From NCBI GenBank assembly GCA_947073645.1, contig CAMTMK010000003.1, positions 1 through 64,000 on the forward strand: a DNA stretch of 64,000 bases. Direction: 5' to 3'. Source of the DNA: an uncultured bacterium (GTDB taxonomy: Bacteria; Cyanobacteriota; Vampirovibrionia; Gastranaerophilales; Gastranaerophilaceae). Positions 44,144 to 54,792 of this stretch are shown here, piece after piece; positions within the stretch are counted from its first letter, which is position 1, and every line of letters starts with the position of its first letter. The notes beneath the pieces were generated by a model. It worked only from the letters and a program-made list of their open reading frames with translations. It was not told the origin of the DNA and did not search any database. A program made the position numbers and the translations under genes.

Positions 44144-45064
44144 TAATAACATTGCAATTAATCCTGCAAGAACCATTGCCGGTCCAAATGGCATATATGT
44201 TCTGTTTTCAGGATTTTCTTTCAATCCTTTAAGGATAAATATACAACACATAACGCCAAGGATTGCCAACAATATTGCACCGACTATGTATGCAGTACCA
44301 TTAAGTTTTAATAGGCAAAATGCAATTGCATAGGCAATAAATGCTAAAAATGAAACTAAAGTTTTCCAATCCTTATTGGTAATAAGTCCTTTTATAAATA
44401 TCGGCAAAAATACAATTACTTGAATAATTACGCTCAATGCAAGGACAATAAGCAGTATTTTCCACCCAAAAAGTGCGCCCAAACCGATTGCAATAAAAGT
44501 ATCACCTTCGCCGAAAGCTCTTGTTCCTGCAAATAAATATCCTGAACGTGCGCAAACTTCCATAATTACCGCACCTAAAACAGCACCGATAATTGATGAG
44601 ATAATAAGTTCAAAGGTATGATTTATAACCGATAGATATATTGTATTTAAAAATCCAAGTCCGATAAATGTATATGTATGAGCATCAAAAACAACTTTTT
44701 CTCTAATGTCAGTTCCTGCCATTGCAACCATAACAGATGCGATTGCCCACATAAACAAAGTTTCAATGCTTAATCCGAATTTTATAAAAATTAAGGTGAA
44801 AATAATACCTGTTACAAGTTCGATAATCGGATATTGAATGCTGATTTTTTCTTTGCAGAATGCACATTTCCCGCCAAGTAAAATATATGATAACACTGGA
44901 ATATTATGCCACCATTTTAACGGGTTTTGGCATTTTGGGCATTTGGAAGCGGGGAATACTATTGACTCATTGCTCAATGCTCTTAAAATTACTACGTTTA
45001 AAAAACTGCCTATGCAAAGACCGGTTATGAATACAAATGCCAATATAGCGATTAATAATGCCAT
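44138..45064 (-). CDS. Prepilin peptidase (A24 family)
   Basis: PilD/GspO-type inner-membrane aspartic protease and N-methyltransferase that processes prepilins, 308 residues with about eight membrane helices. Zinc-binding Cys42, 45, 67 and 70 lie in the cytosolic loop after SFLNV; catalytic Asp119 (MAGTDIREK) and Asp188 (GEGDTFIA). It would process both prepilins in this window. Two bases separate it from the sigma factor gene upstream. Confidence 0.94.
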   Translation of the reverse strand: MALLIAILAFVFITGLCIGSFLNVVILRALSNESIVFPASKCPKCQNPLKWWHNIPVLSYILLGGKCAFCKEKISIQYPIIELVTGIIFTLIFIKFGLSIETLFMWAIASVMVAMAGTDIREKVVFDAHTYTFIGLGFLNTIYLSVINHTFELIISSIIGAVLGAVIMEVCARSGYLFAGTRAFGEGDTFIAIGLGALFGWKILLIVLALSVIIQVIVFLPIFIKGLITNKDWKTLVSFLAFIAYAIAFCLLKLNGTAYIVGAILLAILGVMCCIFILKGLKENPENRTYMPFGPAMVLAGLIAMLLL

Positions 45065-45065
45065 T

Positions 45066-45833
45066 TTAGATGTCCTCTTTTGATTCGATTATTTCGTACA
45101 TTTTGTTTAAAGCTTTTTTTAATCTTCTTGAAACCTGCATTTGAGAAATATGAATAATCTCTGAAATTTCACGCTGGTTTAAGTCATGATAATAGCTTAG
45201 TTCAATAATTTCTTTTAATTCAGGCGGAAGTTTTTCAATAGCCTGTTCAAGCATAATTTTATTTTCATTAGAAGTAATAATTTCCTGATAATCGCCTGAA
45301 GGTATTTTATCAATCAGTGTCAAATCGTCATCATCAACTGATGAAATAGCTTGGTCAAGTGATAAAGTTGTTTTGCAAAGTTCAATTTCCATAACTTCAT
45401 GAATCTTTTCCTCGTCTATGCCTACAACTTCAGCAATCTGTTCTTCTGTCGGTTCGTCAAAGCCTTTTTCTTTTAATTGTTTAACAGCAGAACTGATTTT
45501 GAAAACGAGTTCTTGAAGTTCTCTTGGGGCTTTAATCATTGATGCTTTATCCCGCAGGTAATGTTTAATTTCTCCCCTGATAAAATAAGATGCATAAGTT
45601 TTAAATTTAGTATTTTTATCAGTGTTGAAAAATTCTATAGCTTTAATAAGTCCTATAGAGCCGACTTGAATTAAATCCTCATTAGAAATTCCTGATTGTA
45701 CAGCAATATTGCAGGCAATTTTTTTAACTAATTGCATTGCATTTTCAACAATATGCAAATGAAGCATTCGTTTTTTCTTCTCGTCATTACAGTTTTTATA
45801 TGCGAGAAGCTGTGTATCCAACTCGTATAACAT
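45066..45833 (-). CDS. SigF/SigB-like RNA polymerase sigma factor
   Basis: Group-3 sigma-70 factor, 255 residues, with regions 2 (DLIQVGSIGLIKAIEFF...FKTYASYFIRGEIKHYLRD), 3 (PTEEQIAEVVGI) and 4 (LPPELKEIIELSYYHDLNQREISEIIHISQMQVSRRLKKAL). ATG 45833 is chosen for its AGGAGAT; a longer frame exists upstream but crosses the promoter. No anti-sigma gene adjoins. It is co-transcribed with prepilin peptidase, so it could link pilus expression to a stress or developmental signal (inference). Confidence 0.88.
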   Translation of the reverse strand: MLYELDTQLLAYKNCNDEKKKRMLHLHIVENAMQLVKKIACNIAVQSGISNEDLIQVGSIGLIKAIEFFNTDKNTKFKTYASYFIRGEIKHYLRDKASMIKAPRELQELVFKISSAVKQLKEKGFDEPTEEQIAEVVGIDEEKIHEVMEIELCKTTLSLDQAISSVDDDDLTLIDKIPSGDYQEIITSNENKIMLEQAIEKLPPELKEIIELSYYHDLNQREISEIIHISQMQVSRRLKKALNKMYEIIESKEDI

Positions 45834-45849
45834 CTTATCTCCTGTAAAC

Positions 45850-45858
45850 ATTATAGCA
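45850..45858 (-). promoter_or_regulatory. Extended -10 promoter of the sigma factor gene
   Basis: TGCTATAAT on the minus strand, about 17 nt before the ATG; no good -35. Confidence 0.5.
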
Positions 45859-45938
45859 TAACTTTTAAAATTTTGAAATAATTTATGGCATGAAAAATTT
45901 TTTGTGGTAAAGTTTAATAATAATGGAGTAGAGGAAAA

Positions 45939-46220
45939 ATGATTACAATAAAAGATGTTGAACACGTTGCAAAACTTGCAAGATTAGAATTGACAGAAGA
46001 AGAAAAAGAACTTTATACAAAACAATTGGGTGATGTTTTAAAATATGTTGACCAGATGAACGAAGTTGATACAGCTAACGTTAAGCCTATGACTCAGGTT
46101 ATAGATTTTTATAACGTTATGAGAGAAGACAAAGTAGTTCAAGAAATCAGCAAGGAAGCTTTAATGTCTAATGCACCCGAAGAGGAAAACGGGTTCTTTA
46201 AGGTTCCGAAAATTGGATAA
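45939..46220 (+). CDS. gatC: Asp-tRNA(Asn)/Glu-tRNA(Gln) amidotransferase subunit C
   Basis: 93 residues; conserved VEHVAKLARLELTEEE, LGDVLKYVDQMNEVDT and the proline-rich MTQ..D..V. segment. Part of the GatCAB complex that forms Gln-tRNA and/or Asn-tRNA; gatA and gatB are elsewhere. Divergent from the sigma factor gene. Confidence 0.93.
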   Translation: MITIKDVEHVAKLARLELTEEEKELYTKQLGDVLKYVDQMNEVDTANVKPMTQVIDFYNVMREDKVVQEISKEALMSNAPEEENGFFKVPKIG

Positions 46221-47949
<1,729 letters not shown>

Positions 47950-47951
<2 letters not shown>

Positions 47952-47972
47952 AGAGCTCTATTTGAGCTCTTT
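47950..47972 (+). terminator. Terminator shared by pyrG and the convergent kinase
   Basis: AAAGAGCTC, loop TATTT, GAGCTCTTT. The stem covers both stop codons. Confidence 0.8.
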
Positions 47973-48464
47973 TATTATTTGAAAAACTTTTTCTTTGAGA
48001 GTTTCATAATCAGAATTGTTATCTATTACATAATCCCAATCAGTTATGTGATCAAGTCCCACTTCCGTAATATCAGTCTCACCTATAAGTTCTCCGCGTG
48101 ATGCGCGGGTTTCTCTATCAGCTTCTACTCGAATTGAGATTGCTCCTGCGTTTTTGAAAACTTCGTATTCATGCGGAACTCGAACATCAGTTACCATAAT
48201 GTTTCCGTCTTGTTCAATGATTTTATTAAGCCAGTAATCTGGGCTTTGTGAACGTCCCCAGTTTCCTAAATCTATTAAATCCTGACGGTAAAGAGGTTTG
48301 TTTTTTTCAATTTCCTCGTAAGTAAGTCCTTTTTCTGCACCATAAGTAAGTTTAATAATGTCACCCATTGCGCATCTTCTAAATTCAGGCATTTCTGCAA
48401 GCATAATTTTTGCCACTGTGTCTTTGCCTGAGTATTGTTTTCCTGAAAAAATTATAATTGTCAT
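47958..48464 (-). CDS. P-loop NMP kinase-like protein
   Basis: 168 residues. Walker A GKQYSGKDT at 8-16 and a kinase-like layout (YRQDLIDLGNWGRS, VTDVRVPHEYEVFKNAGAISIRVEADRETRASRG). The pattern recalls deoxynucleotide monophosphate kinases of phage type and the animal-type phosphomevalonate kinase fold. The substrate is unknown. AAGGAG ribosome-binding site. Confidence 0.75.
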   Translation of the reverse strand: MTIIIFSGKQYSGKDTVAKIMLAEMPEFRRCAMGDIIKLTYGAEKGLTYEEIEKNKPLYRQDLIDLGNWGRSQSPDYWLNKIIEQDGNIMVTDVRVPHEYEVFKNAGAISIRVEADRETRASRGELIGETDITEVGLDHITDWDYVIDNNSDYETLKEKVFQIIKELK

Positions 48465-48501
48465 GGTGTTCTCCTTGTATGTTACATTTTTAACATAAAA
48501 T

Positions 48502-48530
48502 TTGCAATTTTGCTATGTTCGTCGTAGCAT
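48502..48530 (+). promoter_or_regulatory. Promoter of glyQ
   Basis: TTGCAA at 48502-48507, 17 bp, TAGCAT at 48525-48530. It overlaps possible upstream starts of glyQ, which argues for the internal ATG at 48565. Confidence 0.55.
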
Positions 48531-48564
48531 GGATAAGCACGTACACTTTAGATTGGAATATGTT

Positions 48565-49437
48565 ATGGCTTTAAATTTTCAAGAACTTGTTTTTAATTTA
48601 CAAAAATTTTGGTCGGATTACGGCTGTATTATTCAACAGCCTTACGACATTGAAAAAGGTGCATCTACAATGAACCCTGCAACATTCTTGCGTTCATTGG
48701 GACCTGAACCTTGGAATACTGCAATGATTGAACCTTGCAGACGTCCGACAGATGCTAGATATGGGGAAAACCCTAACAGATTAGGTCATTATTATCAGTT
48801 TCAAGTTATATTGAAACCGTCTCCAGATAATGCTCAAGAACTTTATTTAAAAAGTTTGGAAGCTATGGGGATTGACCTTAAAGAACATGATGTAAGATTT
48901 GTTGAAGACAACTGGGAATCTCCAACCCTTGGAGCTGCCGGTGTAGGCTGGGAAGTTTGGTTAGACGGTATGGAAATTACTCAATTTACATACTTCCAGC
49001 AAGTTGGCGGTGTTGAAGTTAAACCCGTTGCTTTGGAATTGACATACGGTCTGGAACGTATTGCTATGTATCTTCAAAACAAAGAATCTGTATATGATAT
49101 TATGTGGAATGATACTTTGAAATACGGCGAAATTTTCTTACAAAATGAAATTGAAATGTCAAAATACAACTTTGAAGTAAGTGATGCAAAAGCATTGTTT
49201 ACTATGTTTGATTTGTATCAAAAAGAAGTTGATAATTGTATTAATGCAAAACTTGTTTTGCCTGCTTATGATTACGTTTTGAAATGTTCTCACACATTTA
49301 ACCTTTTGGATGCAAGAGGGGTAATCAGTAAGGATGAAAGAATCAATTTTATTAATAGAGTAAGAACAATGGCTTCTGCCGTTGCAAGATTGTATGTAGC
49401 TCAAAGAGAAGAACTCGGATTCCCTCTTTGTAAATAA
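48565..49437 (+). CDS. glyQ: Glycyl-tRNA synthetase alpha subunit
   Basis: Class-II synthetase subunit that activates glycine, 290 residues from ATG 48565 ([21 protein letters not shown] is the usual family start). [28 protein letters not shown] segment and the FTYFQQVGG motif are present. The beta subunit gene glyS does not follow; two permease genes do. Confidence 0.95.
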   Translation: MALNFQELVFNLQKFWSDYGCIIQQPYDIEKGASTMNPATFLRSLGPEPWNTAMIEPCRRPTDARYGENPNRLGHYYQFQVILKPSPDNAQELYLKSLEAMGIDLKEHDVRFVEDNWESPTLGAAGVGWEVWLDGMEITQFTYFQQVGGVEVKPVALELTYGLERIAMYLQNKESVYDIMWNDTLKYGEIFLQNEIEMSKYNFEVSDAKALFTMFDLYQKEVDNCINAKLVLPAYDYVLKCSHTFNLLDARGVISKDERINFINRVRTMASAVARLYVAQREELGFPLCK

Positions 49438-49452
49438 TTATAAGGAAAACAG

Positions 49453-51045
49453 ATGGCTGAAAAATTTCACCGTGCGACATTTACTCGCAACTTTTTGAAA
49501 ACTGTTACTCGTATTAAAAACCCTGATGAGATGCTTGCGGAAGCAAAAGCAGAGGGTTTAGAGAAGACTCTCGGAGTATGGGATTTAATTATCCTTGGTG
49601 TCGGAGCTATTATTGGTTCGGGTATTTTTGCGGTTGTAGGTATCGCAGCTGCCGGAAGTGCTGACGGCTCTTCTTTGGGTGCAGGCCCGGGGCTTATGGT
49701 TTCAATGGTAATTGCAGCAATTGCGTGTATTTTTTCAGCACTTTGTTATTCTGAATTTGCAACTATGATTCCTGTTGCAGGTGGTGCTTATACATATACT
49801 TTTGCAACATTGGGTGAATTTGCGGCATGGATGGTAGGCTGGGTTTTGATGTTAGAATATGCAATCGGATTTATTGCCGTTGCGTGTGCTTGGTCAAACC
49901 ATTTTGTACAGTTTTTGGCAGGGTTTGAAAAAGTTCTTCCGGCATGGCTTGCTCATCCGCCGGCATGGCTTGTTAATGACGTATTTTCAGCAGGTAAAAT
50001 TGTTTCGGAAAATCCTGATACATTCATTCCAACATTGTTTGGTATCCCAATTTGTATAAATCTTCCTGCAATATTGGTTGTACTTTTAATTACTGCAATT
50101 TTAGTAAAAGGTACTAAAGATTCTACAAAAATGGCAGGTTTAATGGTTGTTGTAAAACTTGGGGTTATTGCATTATTTGTGCTTGCCGGTGCATTTTATG
50201 TAAGACCTGAAAATTGGACACCATTTGCGCCAAACGGATTTGAAGGTATTTTTGCAGGTGCGTTTTTAATCTTCTTTGCATATATAGGATTTGATGCTTT
50301 GGCTACAGCGGCTGAAGAATGTAAAAATCCTCAAAAAGATTTGCCGATTGGTATTATCGGTTCACTTTTAATTACAACTGTTGTATATGTGCTTGTTGCG
50401 CTTGTTTTAACAGGCTTGCAGGATACAAGTTCAGCTGTTCCTTTAGGATTTTTGAAAGCTCCGATGGCATATTGTATGTCTTTGCATAATATGAATTGGG
50501 CAGCAGGTTTGATTTCTGTCGGTTCATTAGCAGGTTTAACTTCTGTACTTTTGGTATTGGAAATGGCTGCTACAAGAATTTTGTATGCAATGAGCAGAGA
50601 CCATTTTATTTCCCAAAGATTTCAAAAATTACATCCTAAATTCAAAACTCCTGCACTTTTGACTTGGACTGTAGGCTTGTTGGCGGTTTTAGGTATTTTG
50701 ACATTAAATCTGGATGTGGCTGCAGAACTTTGTAATTACGGCACATTTACATCGTTTATTATTGTTTGTGTTGCAGTGTTAATCTTGAGAAAAACAGACC
50801 CTGAAAGACCAAGACCTTTTAAAGTACCGTTTTCGCCTGTTACACCGGCTTTGGGTATAATTTGTTGCGGCGGATTGATGATTTATAAATCCATGCAGCC
50901 TTCGGGTTCAGCTTTGCTTTTCCCTGTATGGCTTGGTTTTGGTGCAATAATATATCTTTTGTACGGTTTTGTTAAGAATAGACTTAATGAAAACAGAATT
51001 CACAATGAAATAGTAGAACGTAGAAAACAAGAAATGAAAAAATAA
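49453..51045 (+). CDS. APC-family amino acid permease
   Basis: 530 residues, 12 or more membrane helices. LGVGAIIGSGIFAVVGIAA is the APC substrate-binding helix 1, and FFAYIGFDALATAAEE is the helix 6 motif. Closest in style to cationic amino acid transporters (YfnA/CAT type). AAGGAAAACAG before the ATG. Its stop overlaps the start of a paralogue by 1 bp; the pair is a tandem duplication. Confidence 0.9.
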   Translation: MAEKFHRATFTRNFLKTVTRIKNPDEMLAEAKAEGLEKTLGVWDLIILGVGAIIGSGIFAVVGIAAAGSADGSSLGAGPGLMVSMVIAAIACIFSALCYSEFATMIPVAGGAYTYTFATLGEFAAWMVGWVLMLEYAIGFIAVACAWSNHFVQFLAGFEKVLPAWLAHPPAWLVNDVFSAGKIVSENPDTFIPTLFGIPICINLPAILVVLLITAILVKGTKDSTKMAGLMVVVKLGVIALFVLAGAFYVRPENWTPFAPNGFEGIFAGAFLIFFAYIGFDALATAAEECKNPQKDLPIGIIGSLLITTVVYVLVALVLTGLQDTSSAVPLGFLKAPMAYCMSLHNMNWAAGLISVGSLAGLTSVLLVLEMAATRILYAMSRDHFISQRFQKLHPKFKTPALLTWTVGLLAVLGILTLNLDVAAELCNYGTFTSFIIVCVAVLILRKTDPERPRPFKVPFSPVTPALGIICCGGLMIYKSMQPSGSALLFPVWLGFGAIIYLLYGFVKNRLNENRIHNEIVERRKQEMKK

Positions 51046-52589
51046 TGAGAAATATATTAGCAAATGCTTTTAAAATAAAAAGCCCCGATGAATTAATAGC
51101 TGTGAGCAAAAAATCAGAGTTGAAAAAGACTTTGAATGTGTTTGACTTGATTGTTCTGGGTATTGGTGCGGTTGTTGGTACCGGAATTTTTACAATTATT
51201 GGTACTGCAATCCAAGGCGGTCCTGAGAGTGCAGGAGCTGGACCTGCTATCATAATTTCTATGGTTATGGCAGCAGTTGCTTGTGTTTTTTCGGCGCTTT
51301 GTTACAGTGAAATTGCTTCTATGATACCTGTTGCTGGTAGTGCTTACACATATACTTATGCAACAATGGGCGAATTTATGGCTTGGATGGTGGGCTGGAT
51401 TTTGATGCTTGAATATGCAATCGGAAATATTACGGTTGCGTGCGCATGGACTGGTTATTTTGTTCAATTTTTAAAAGGTTTTAAACATATTTTGCCAGAC
51501 TTTGTTGTGAATTGTCCGATGTGGCTTAGAAACGATTATCGTTTTATGCTTTCATATTGTGACAAATTTGGACTAGACCCTCATAGTCAAATGCCGTTTA
51601 TTTTTGATAAGATTCCGTTTGCGGTTAACTTGCCAGCAATGATTATCGTTTTATTGCTTACAGTATTGCTTGTAAAAGGTGTTAAAGAGTCTACCCGATT
51701 TGCAAGTGTAATGGTTGGAGTAAACATGTTTATGATTATTTCGTTCATTATTGTTGGCGCGTTTTATGTTAAGCCTGAAAACTGGACGCCTTTTGCTCCA
51801 AGCGGGTTTGAAGGTGTATTTATGGGTGCATTTTTAATCTTCTTTGCATATATCGGATTTGATGCAATTTCAACAACTGCTGAAGAAACTGAAAATCCGC
51901 AGAGAGATTTGCCGATTGCTATTTTAGGAACTCTTGTTATTTGTACTATACTTTATGTTTGCGTAGCTTTGGTACTTACCGGAACTGTACCTCTGGGGCA
52001 AATTGATATTCAGGCTCCTATTGCGCATGCTATGCGTGCTATCGGAATAGATTGGTTTGCAGGGCTGATTTCAATCGGTGCGTTATGTGCTTTGACATCT
52101 GTTTTGTTAATTTATCAACTTGGTACAACAAGAATTTTGTATGCAATGAGCAGAGATAGATTTTTGCCAAAATCTTTGAGATTAATTCACAGAAAACACA
52201 GAACTCCGCATGTTTTAACATGGATTTCAGGAATTGTTGTTGTTGTATGTGCATTGTTCATGGATTTGAATATATCTGCAGAACTTTGTAATTTCGGAAC
52301 ATTTACGTCGTTTATTATAATCTGTATAGCAGTATTAATTTTAAGAAAAACTGAACCTGAAAGACACAGACCTTTCAAAGTTCCTTTCTGTCCTATCTTC
52401 CCGTTTTTGGGTATACTGACTTGTGGAGGATTAATGCTTTATTCTATGAAATTTTTAACAACGTCAGCATTATATTTTCCGCTATGGTTATTAATTGGTT
52501 TTGCAATTTATGCAGGCTACGGATATAAACAAAAAAGACTTGAGGAAAAACCAAAAGTCATAAAACAGAAAGATAAAATTTCAGTATAG
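51045..52589 (+). CDS. APC-family amino acid permease (paralogue)
   Basis: 514 residues, aligned along its whole length with the preceding gene (LGIGAVVGTGIFTIIGTA, FFAYIGFDAISTTAEETENPQRDLPI, TRILYAMSRDRFLP). Differs mostly in the large loop after helix 3 to 4. Translated by stop/start overlap with the first. Followed by a terminator. Confidence 0.9.
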   Translation: MRNILANAFKIKSPDELIAVSKKSELKKTLNVFDLIVLGIGAVVGTGIFTIIGTAIQGGPESAGAGPAIIISMVMAAVACVFSALCYSEIASMIPVAGSAYTYTYATMGEFMAWMVGWILMLEYAIGNITVACAWTGYFVQFLKGFKHILPDFVVNCPMWLRNDYRFMLSYCDKFGLDPHSQMPFIFDKIPFAVNLPAMIIVLLLTVLLVKGVKESTRFASVMVGVNMFMIISFIIVGAFYVKPENWTPFAPSGFEGVFMGAFLIFFAYIGFDAISTTAEETENPQRDLPIAILGTLVICTILYVCVALVLTGTVPLGQIDIQAPIAHAMRAIGIDWFAGLISIGALCALTSVLLIYQLGTTRILYAMSRDRFLPKSLRLIHRKHRTPHVLTWISGIVVVVCALFMDLNISAELCNFGTFTSFIIICIAVLILRKTEPERHRPFKVPFCPIFPFLGILTCGGLMLYSMKFLTTSALYFPLWLLIGFAIYAGYGYKQKRLEEKPKVIKQKDKISV

Positions 52590-52590
52590 T

Positions 52591-52615
52591 AAAAGCTCCC
52601 AGATGGGAGCTTTTT
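52591..52615 (+). terminator. Terminator after the permease pair
   Basis: AAAAGCTCCC, loop AGAT, GGGAGCTTTTT. Confidence 0.8.
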
Positions 52616-52619
52616 AAAT

Positions 52620-52823
52620 CTAGTTATTACTTAGAACAAGTCTGAATGTTGCAAGATTTTTAATCGACAACATTGTATGTTTGTTGTGCTGATTATCTGC
52701 AATATTAAAAATTCTAATTATACGTTGAATTTCTTCTAAATCTTTGCGTGAGTTAATTTTATAAACATTTTCGATTGGGTCTGAAACCACAGACATTAAT
52801 GTGTTCAATTCCTGTTCTTTCAT
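52620..52823 (-). CDS. Small hypothetical protein
   Basis: 67 residues, helical and charged, no recognised family. GAGGA lies 12 nt before the ATG. Shares the terminator on its 3' side. Coding is plausible from its isolated position and even composition, but not certain. Confidence 0.45.
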   Translation of the reverse strand: MKEQELNTLMSVVSDPIENVYKINSRKDLEEIQRIIRIFNIADNQHNKHTMLSIKNLATFRLVLSNN

Positions 52824-52903
52824 AGATATTTCTAATCCTCTTTCCTGTATATTTATATAAAGGATTTTTTGCTTCAGGAATTGCCTTTTTTATGTTTTTT
52901 TAA

Positions 52904-53665
52904 TTAACATTTGTTAACATTCTTTTTAGCATCTTTCCAAAGATTGTCAAATTCCTCGAAAGAATGCTCTTCCAGAGGCTTTTGGGCAAGTTCTTCCATT
53001 TTGCGGAAACGTGTCATAAATTTTTTATTGGCACGCAAAAGAGCTTGCTCTGCATCAATTTTATTCCAGCGTGCAAGATTTACAACTGCAAATAAAATAT
53101 CGCCAAGTTCGTCTTCCATGTGGTTTTTATCGCCTTTTGCTTCTTGAAATTCTTTGATTTCAGAGAATACACATTCATATAGTGATTCTTCATTTGGCCA
53201 TTCAAAGCCTGTTTTTACTGCGCGTTTACTGATTTTTTGAGCACTCATAAGAGCGGATTGTGCTTTAGAGATGCCATCCATTGCAGATTTTCTATCTTTT
53301 TTTTCTTCTTTTTTCAGTAAGTCCCAGTTATTTAGAATATCTTCTGTTGAATTAACTTTAACATCACCAAAAACATGCGGATGACGGTGGATAAGTTTTT
53401 CGTTTAATTCTTTTGCAACATCGTCAAGATTAAAACAGCCGTTATCGTCAGCTATTTGAGAGTGCAAAAGAACCTGTAGAAGAACATCACCGAGTTCCTC
53501 GCGCAAGTTTGCTATATCGCCAGTGTCAATAGCATCAACAGCTTCATATGCTTCTTCAAGCATATTGGGTTTTAATGTTTTGTGCGTTTGTGCTCTGTCC
53601 CATTCGCAGCCTTGCGGTGAACGTAAAATTCTTACGGTTTCAATTAATTTATCTAAATTTTCCAT
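52904..53665 (-). CDS. mazG: Nucleoside triphosphate pyrophosphohydrolase MazG
   Basis: House-cleaning NTPase with two MazG domains, 253 residues: CEWDRAQTHKTLKPNMLEEAYE and EELGDVLLQVLLH with the EExxE...ExxD metal motif, and a second set (EIKEFQEA...EDELGDILFAVVNLARW). GGAAAGGG ribosome-binding site. Confidence 0.95.
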   Translation of the reverse strand: MENLDKLIETVRILRSPQGCEWDRAQTHKTLKPNMLEEAYEAVDAIDTGDIANLREELGDVLLQVLLHSQIADDNGCFNLDDVAKELNEKLIHRHPHVFGDVKVNSTEDILNNWDLLKKEEKKDRKSAMDGISKAQSALMSAQKISKRAVKTGFEWPNEESLYECVFSEIKEFQEAKGDKNHMEDELGDILFAVVNLARWNKIDAEQALLRANKKFMTRFRKMEELAQKPLEEHSFEEFDNLWKDAKKNVNKC

Positions 53666-53803
53666 AATTGTCCCTTTCCAACAATATAATTCTATAACTA
53701 AAGTATAAGAAATTCAATCGAGAATACATCAAAAGGTGGAGTTATAATATTTTCTCTAATGTTATCCTTATATAGTCAAATAGGTAAACGAAAGGATATA
53801 AGA

Positions 53804-54316
53804 ATGGCAAATTTATCAATCCCATCTATTCGTGAAAGACTGTTTAATACAAGCAAACACGAACAAACTACTCAAAGAAATTCTTCAAATCCGTTTGCAG
53901 CAACTTCTTTTAAAGGAAATGTTTTAACTGCTGATGTATTTGAATCATCTTCAAGCAAAAACGAAAATAAAATTTCAGCAACTGACAAATTGAAAGCAAG
54001 TGCACTTGTAGGTTCAATTTCAGGTTATGGCGAAAGATTCCAAAATATGATTAATTCTGTAATTTCTTTTGGTAACAGAGTTAAAGAAAATGTTGTTAAC
54101 GGCTGGAATAAAATGAACAGTATTGAAATCTCATTTGCACCAGCAAGAGAAGTAATGGGTAATTTCTACGGTTCAATTAAAGATACATTGAATACACCGA
54201 TGAATGAAATTTTCTTTACAGGTATCAGTGCTAAATCAGTTTCTAAAATGGAAGACATGGCAGAAGCTAGAGAATTGATGGCTTCTCATGTTAGCGCTTG
54301 GGAATCAATGGTATAG
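53804..54316 (+). CDS. Hypothetical protein
   Basis: Unknown. ATG 53804 (AAAGGA, 7 nt) gives 170 residues; an upstream in-frame ATG lacks a binding site. Ser/Asn-rich first 50 residues with NPFAATSFKGNVLTADVF, then amphipathic helices. No membrane helix or signal peptide. Followed 12 bp later by a HEAT-like gene. Confidence 0.7.
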   Translation: MANLSIPSIRERLFNTSKHEQTTQRNSSNPFAATSFKGNVLTADVFESSSSKNENKISATDKLKASALVGSISGYGERFQNMINSVISFGNRVKENVVNGWNKMNSIEISFAPAREVMGNFYGSIKDTLNTPMNEIFFTGISAKSVSKMEDMAEARELMASHVSAWESMV

Positions 54317-54328
54317 GGAGATTAAAAT

Positions 54329-54706
54329 ATGGTAACAGTAGATAAAAAAACAGTTAAAAATGTATCAAATATAATTGAAGGATTAGGAATGAATCCTAAT
54401 TCAGAATGTATCGGTATTTTGGAAGACGTTGGTACAAATTCTAAAATTGATGCAATCAGGGAAATGACTTCTCGTGCTCTTGTTAAAAGAAATGAAGAAG
54501 ATGCATTAAGAGTTGTTATTTCTAACAAAGGAAAAGGTATCAATGATATGTCTACAGTTGTTGCGATGAGCACAATCAACGAACTTTTGTCATTGACTGA
54601 TAAAACTATAGCTATGAGAGTTTTAACTAATACTGTTGAAATGCACTCTGATGAAGAAGTTAGAGATAATGCTCGTTCAGTAAAAGCTTTAATGGCTCTT
54701 TCATAA
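54329..54706 (+). CDS. Small HEAT-like hypothetical protein
   Basis: 125 residues, all helical, with repeats such as KIDAIREMTSRALVK, TIAMRVLTNTVEM and DEEVRDNARSVKALMAL. Resembles the C-terminal part of the protein at 18117. GGGAGA before the ATG. Second gene of a pair, then a strong terminator. Confidence 0.7.
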   Translation: MVTVDKKTVKNVSNIIEGLGMNPNSECIGILEDVGTNSKIDAIREMTSRALVKRNEEDALRVVISNKGKGINDMSTVVAMSTINELLSLTDKTIAMRVLTNTVEMHSDEEVRDNARSVKALMALS

Positions 54707-54731
54707 ATTTTAAATTTGCCTTATAAATATA

Positions 54732-54761
54732 AAAGACCACTCTTGAAAAAGAGTGGTCTTT
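54732..54761 (+). terminator. Rho-independent terminator
   Basis: Perfect 13-bp stem AAAGACCACTCTT / AAGAGTGGTCTTT with loop GAAA. Immediately before the second prepilin gene. Confidence 0.85.
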
Positions 54762-54792
54762 AGGTTAAAATATATGAAAAAAGGACAAAGTA

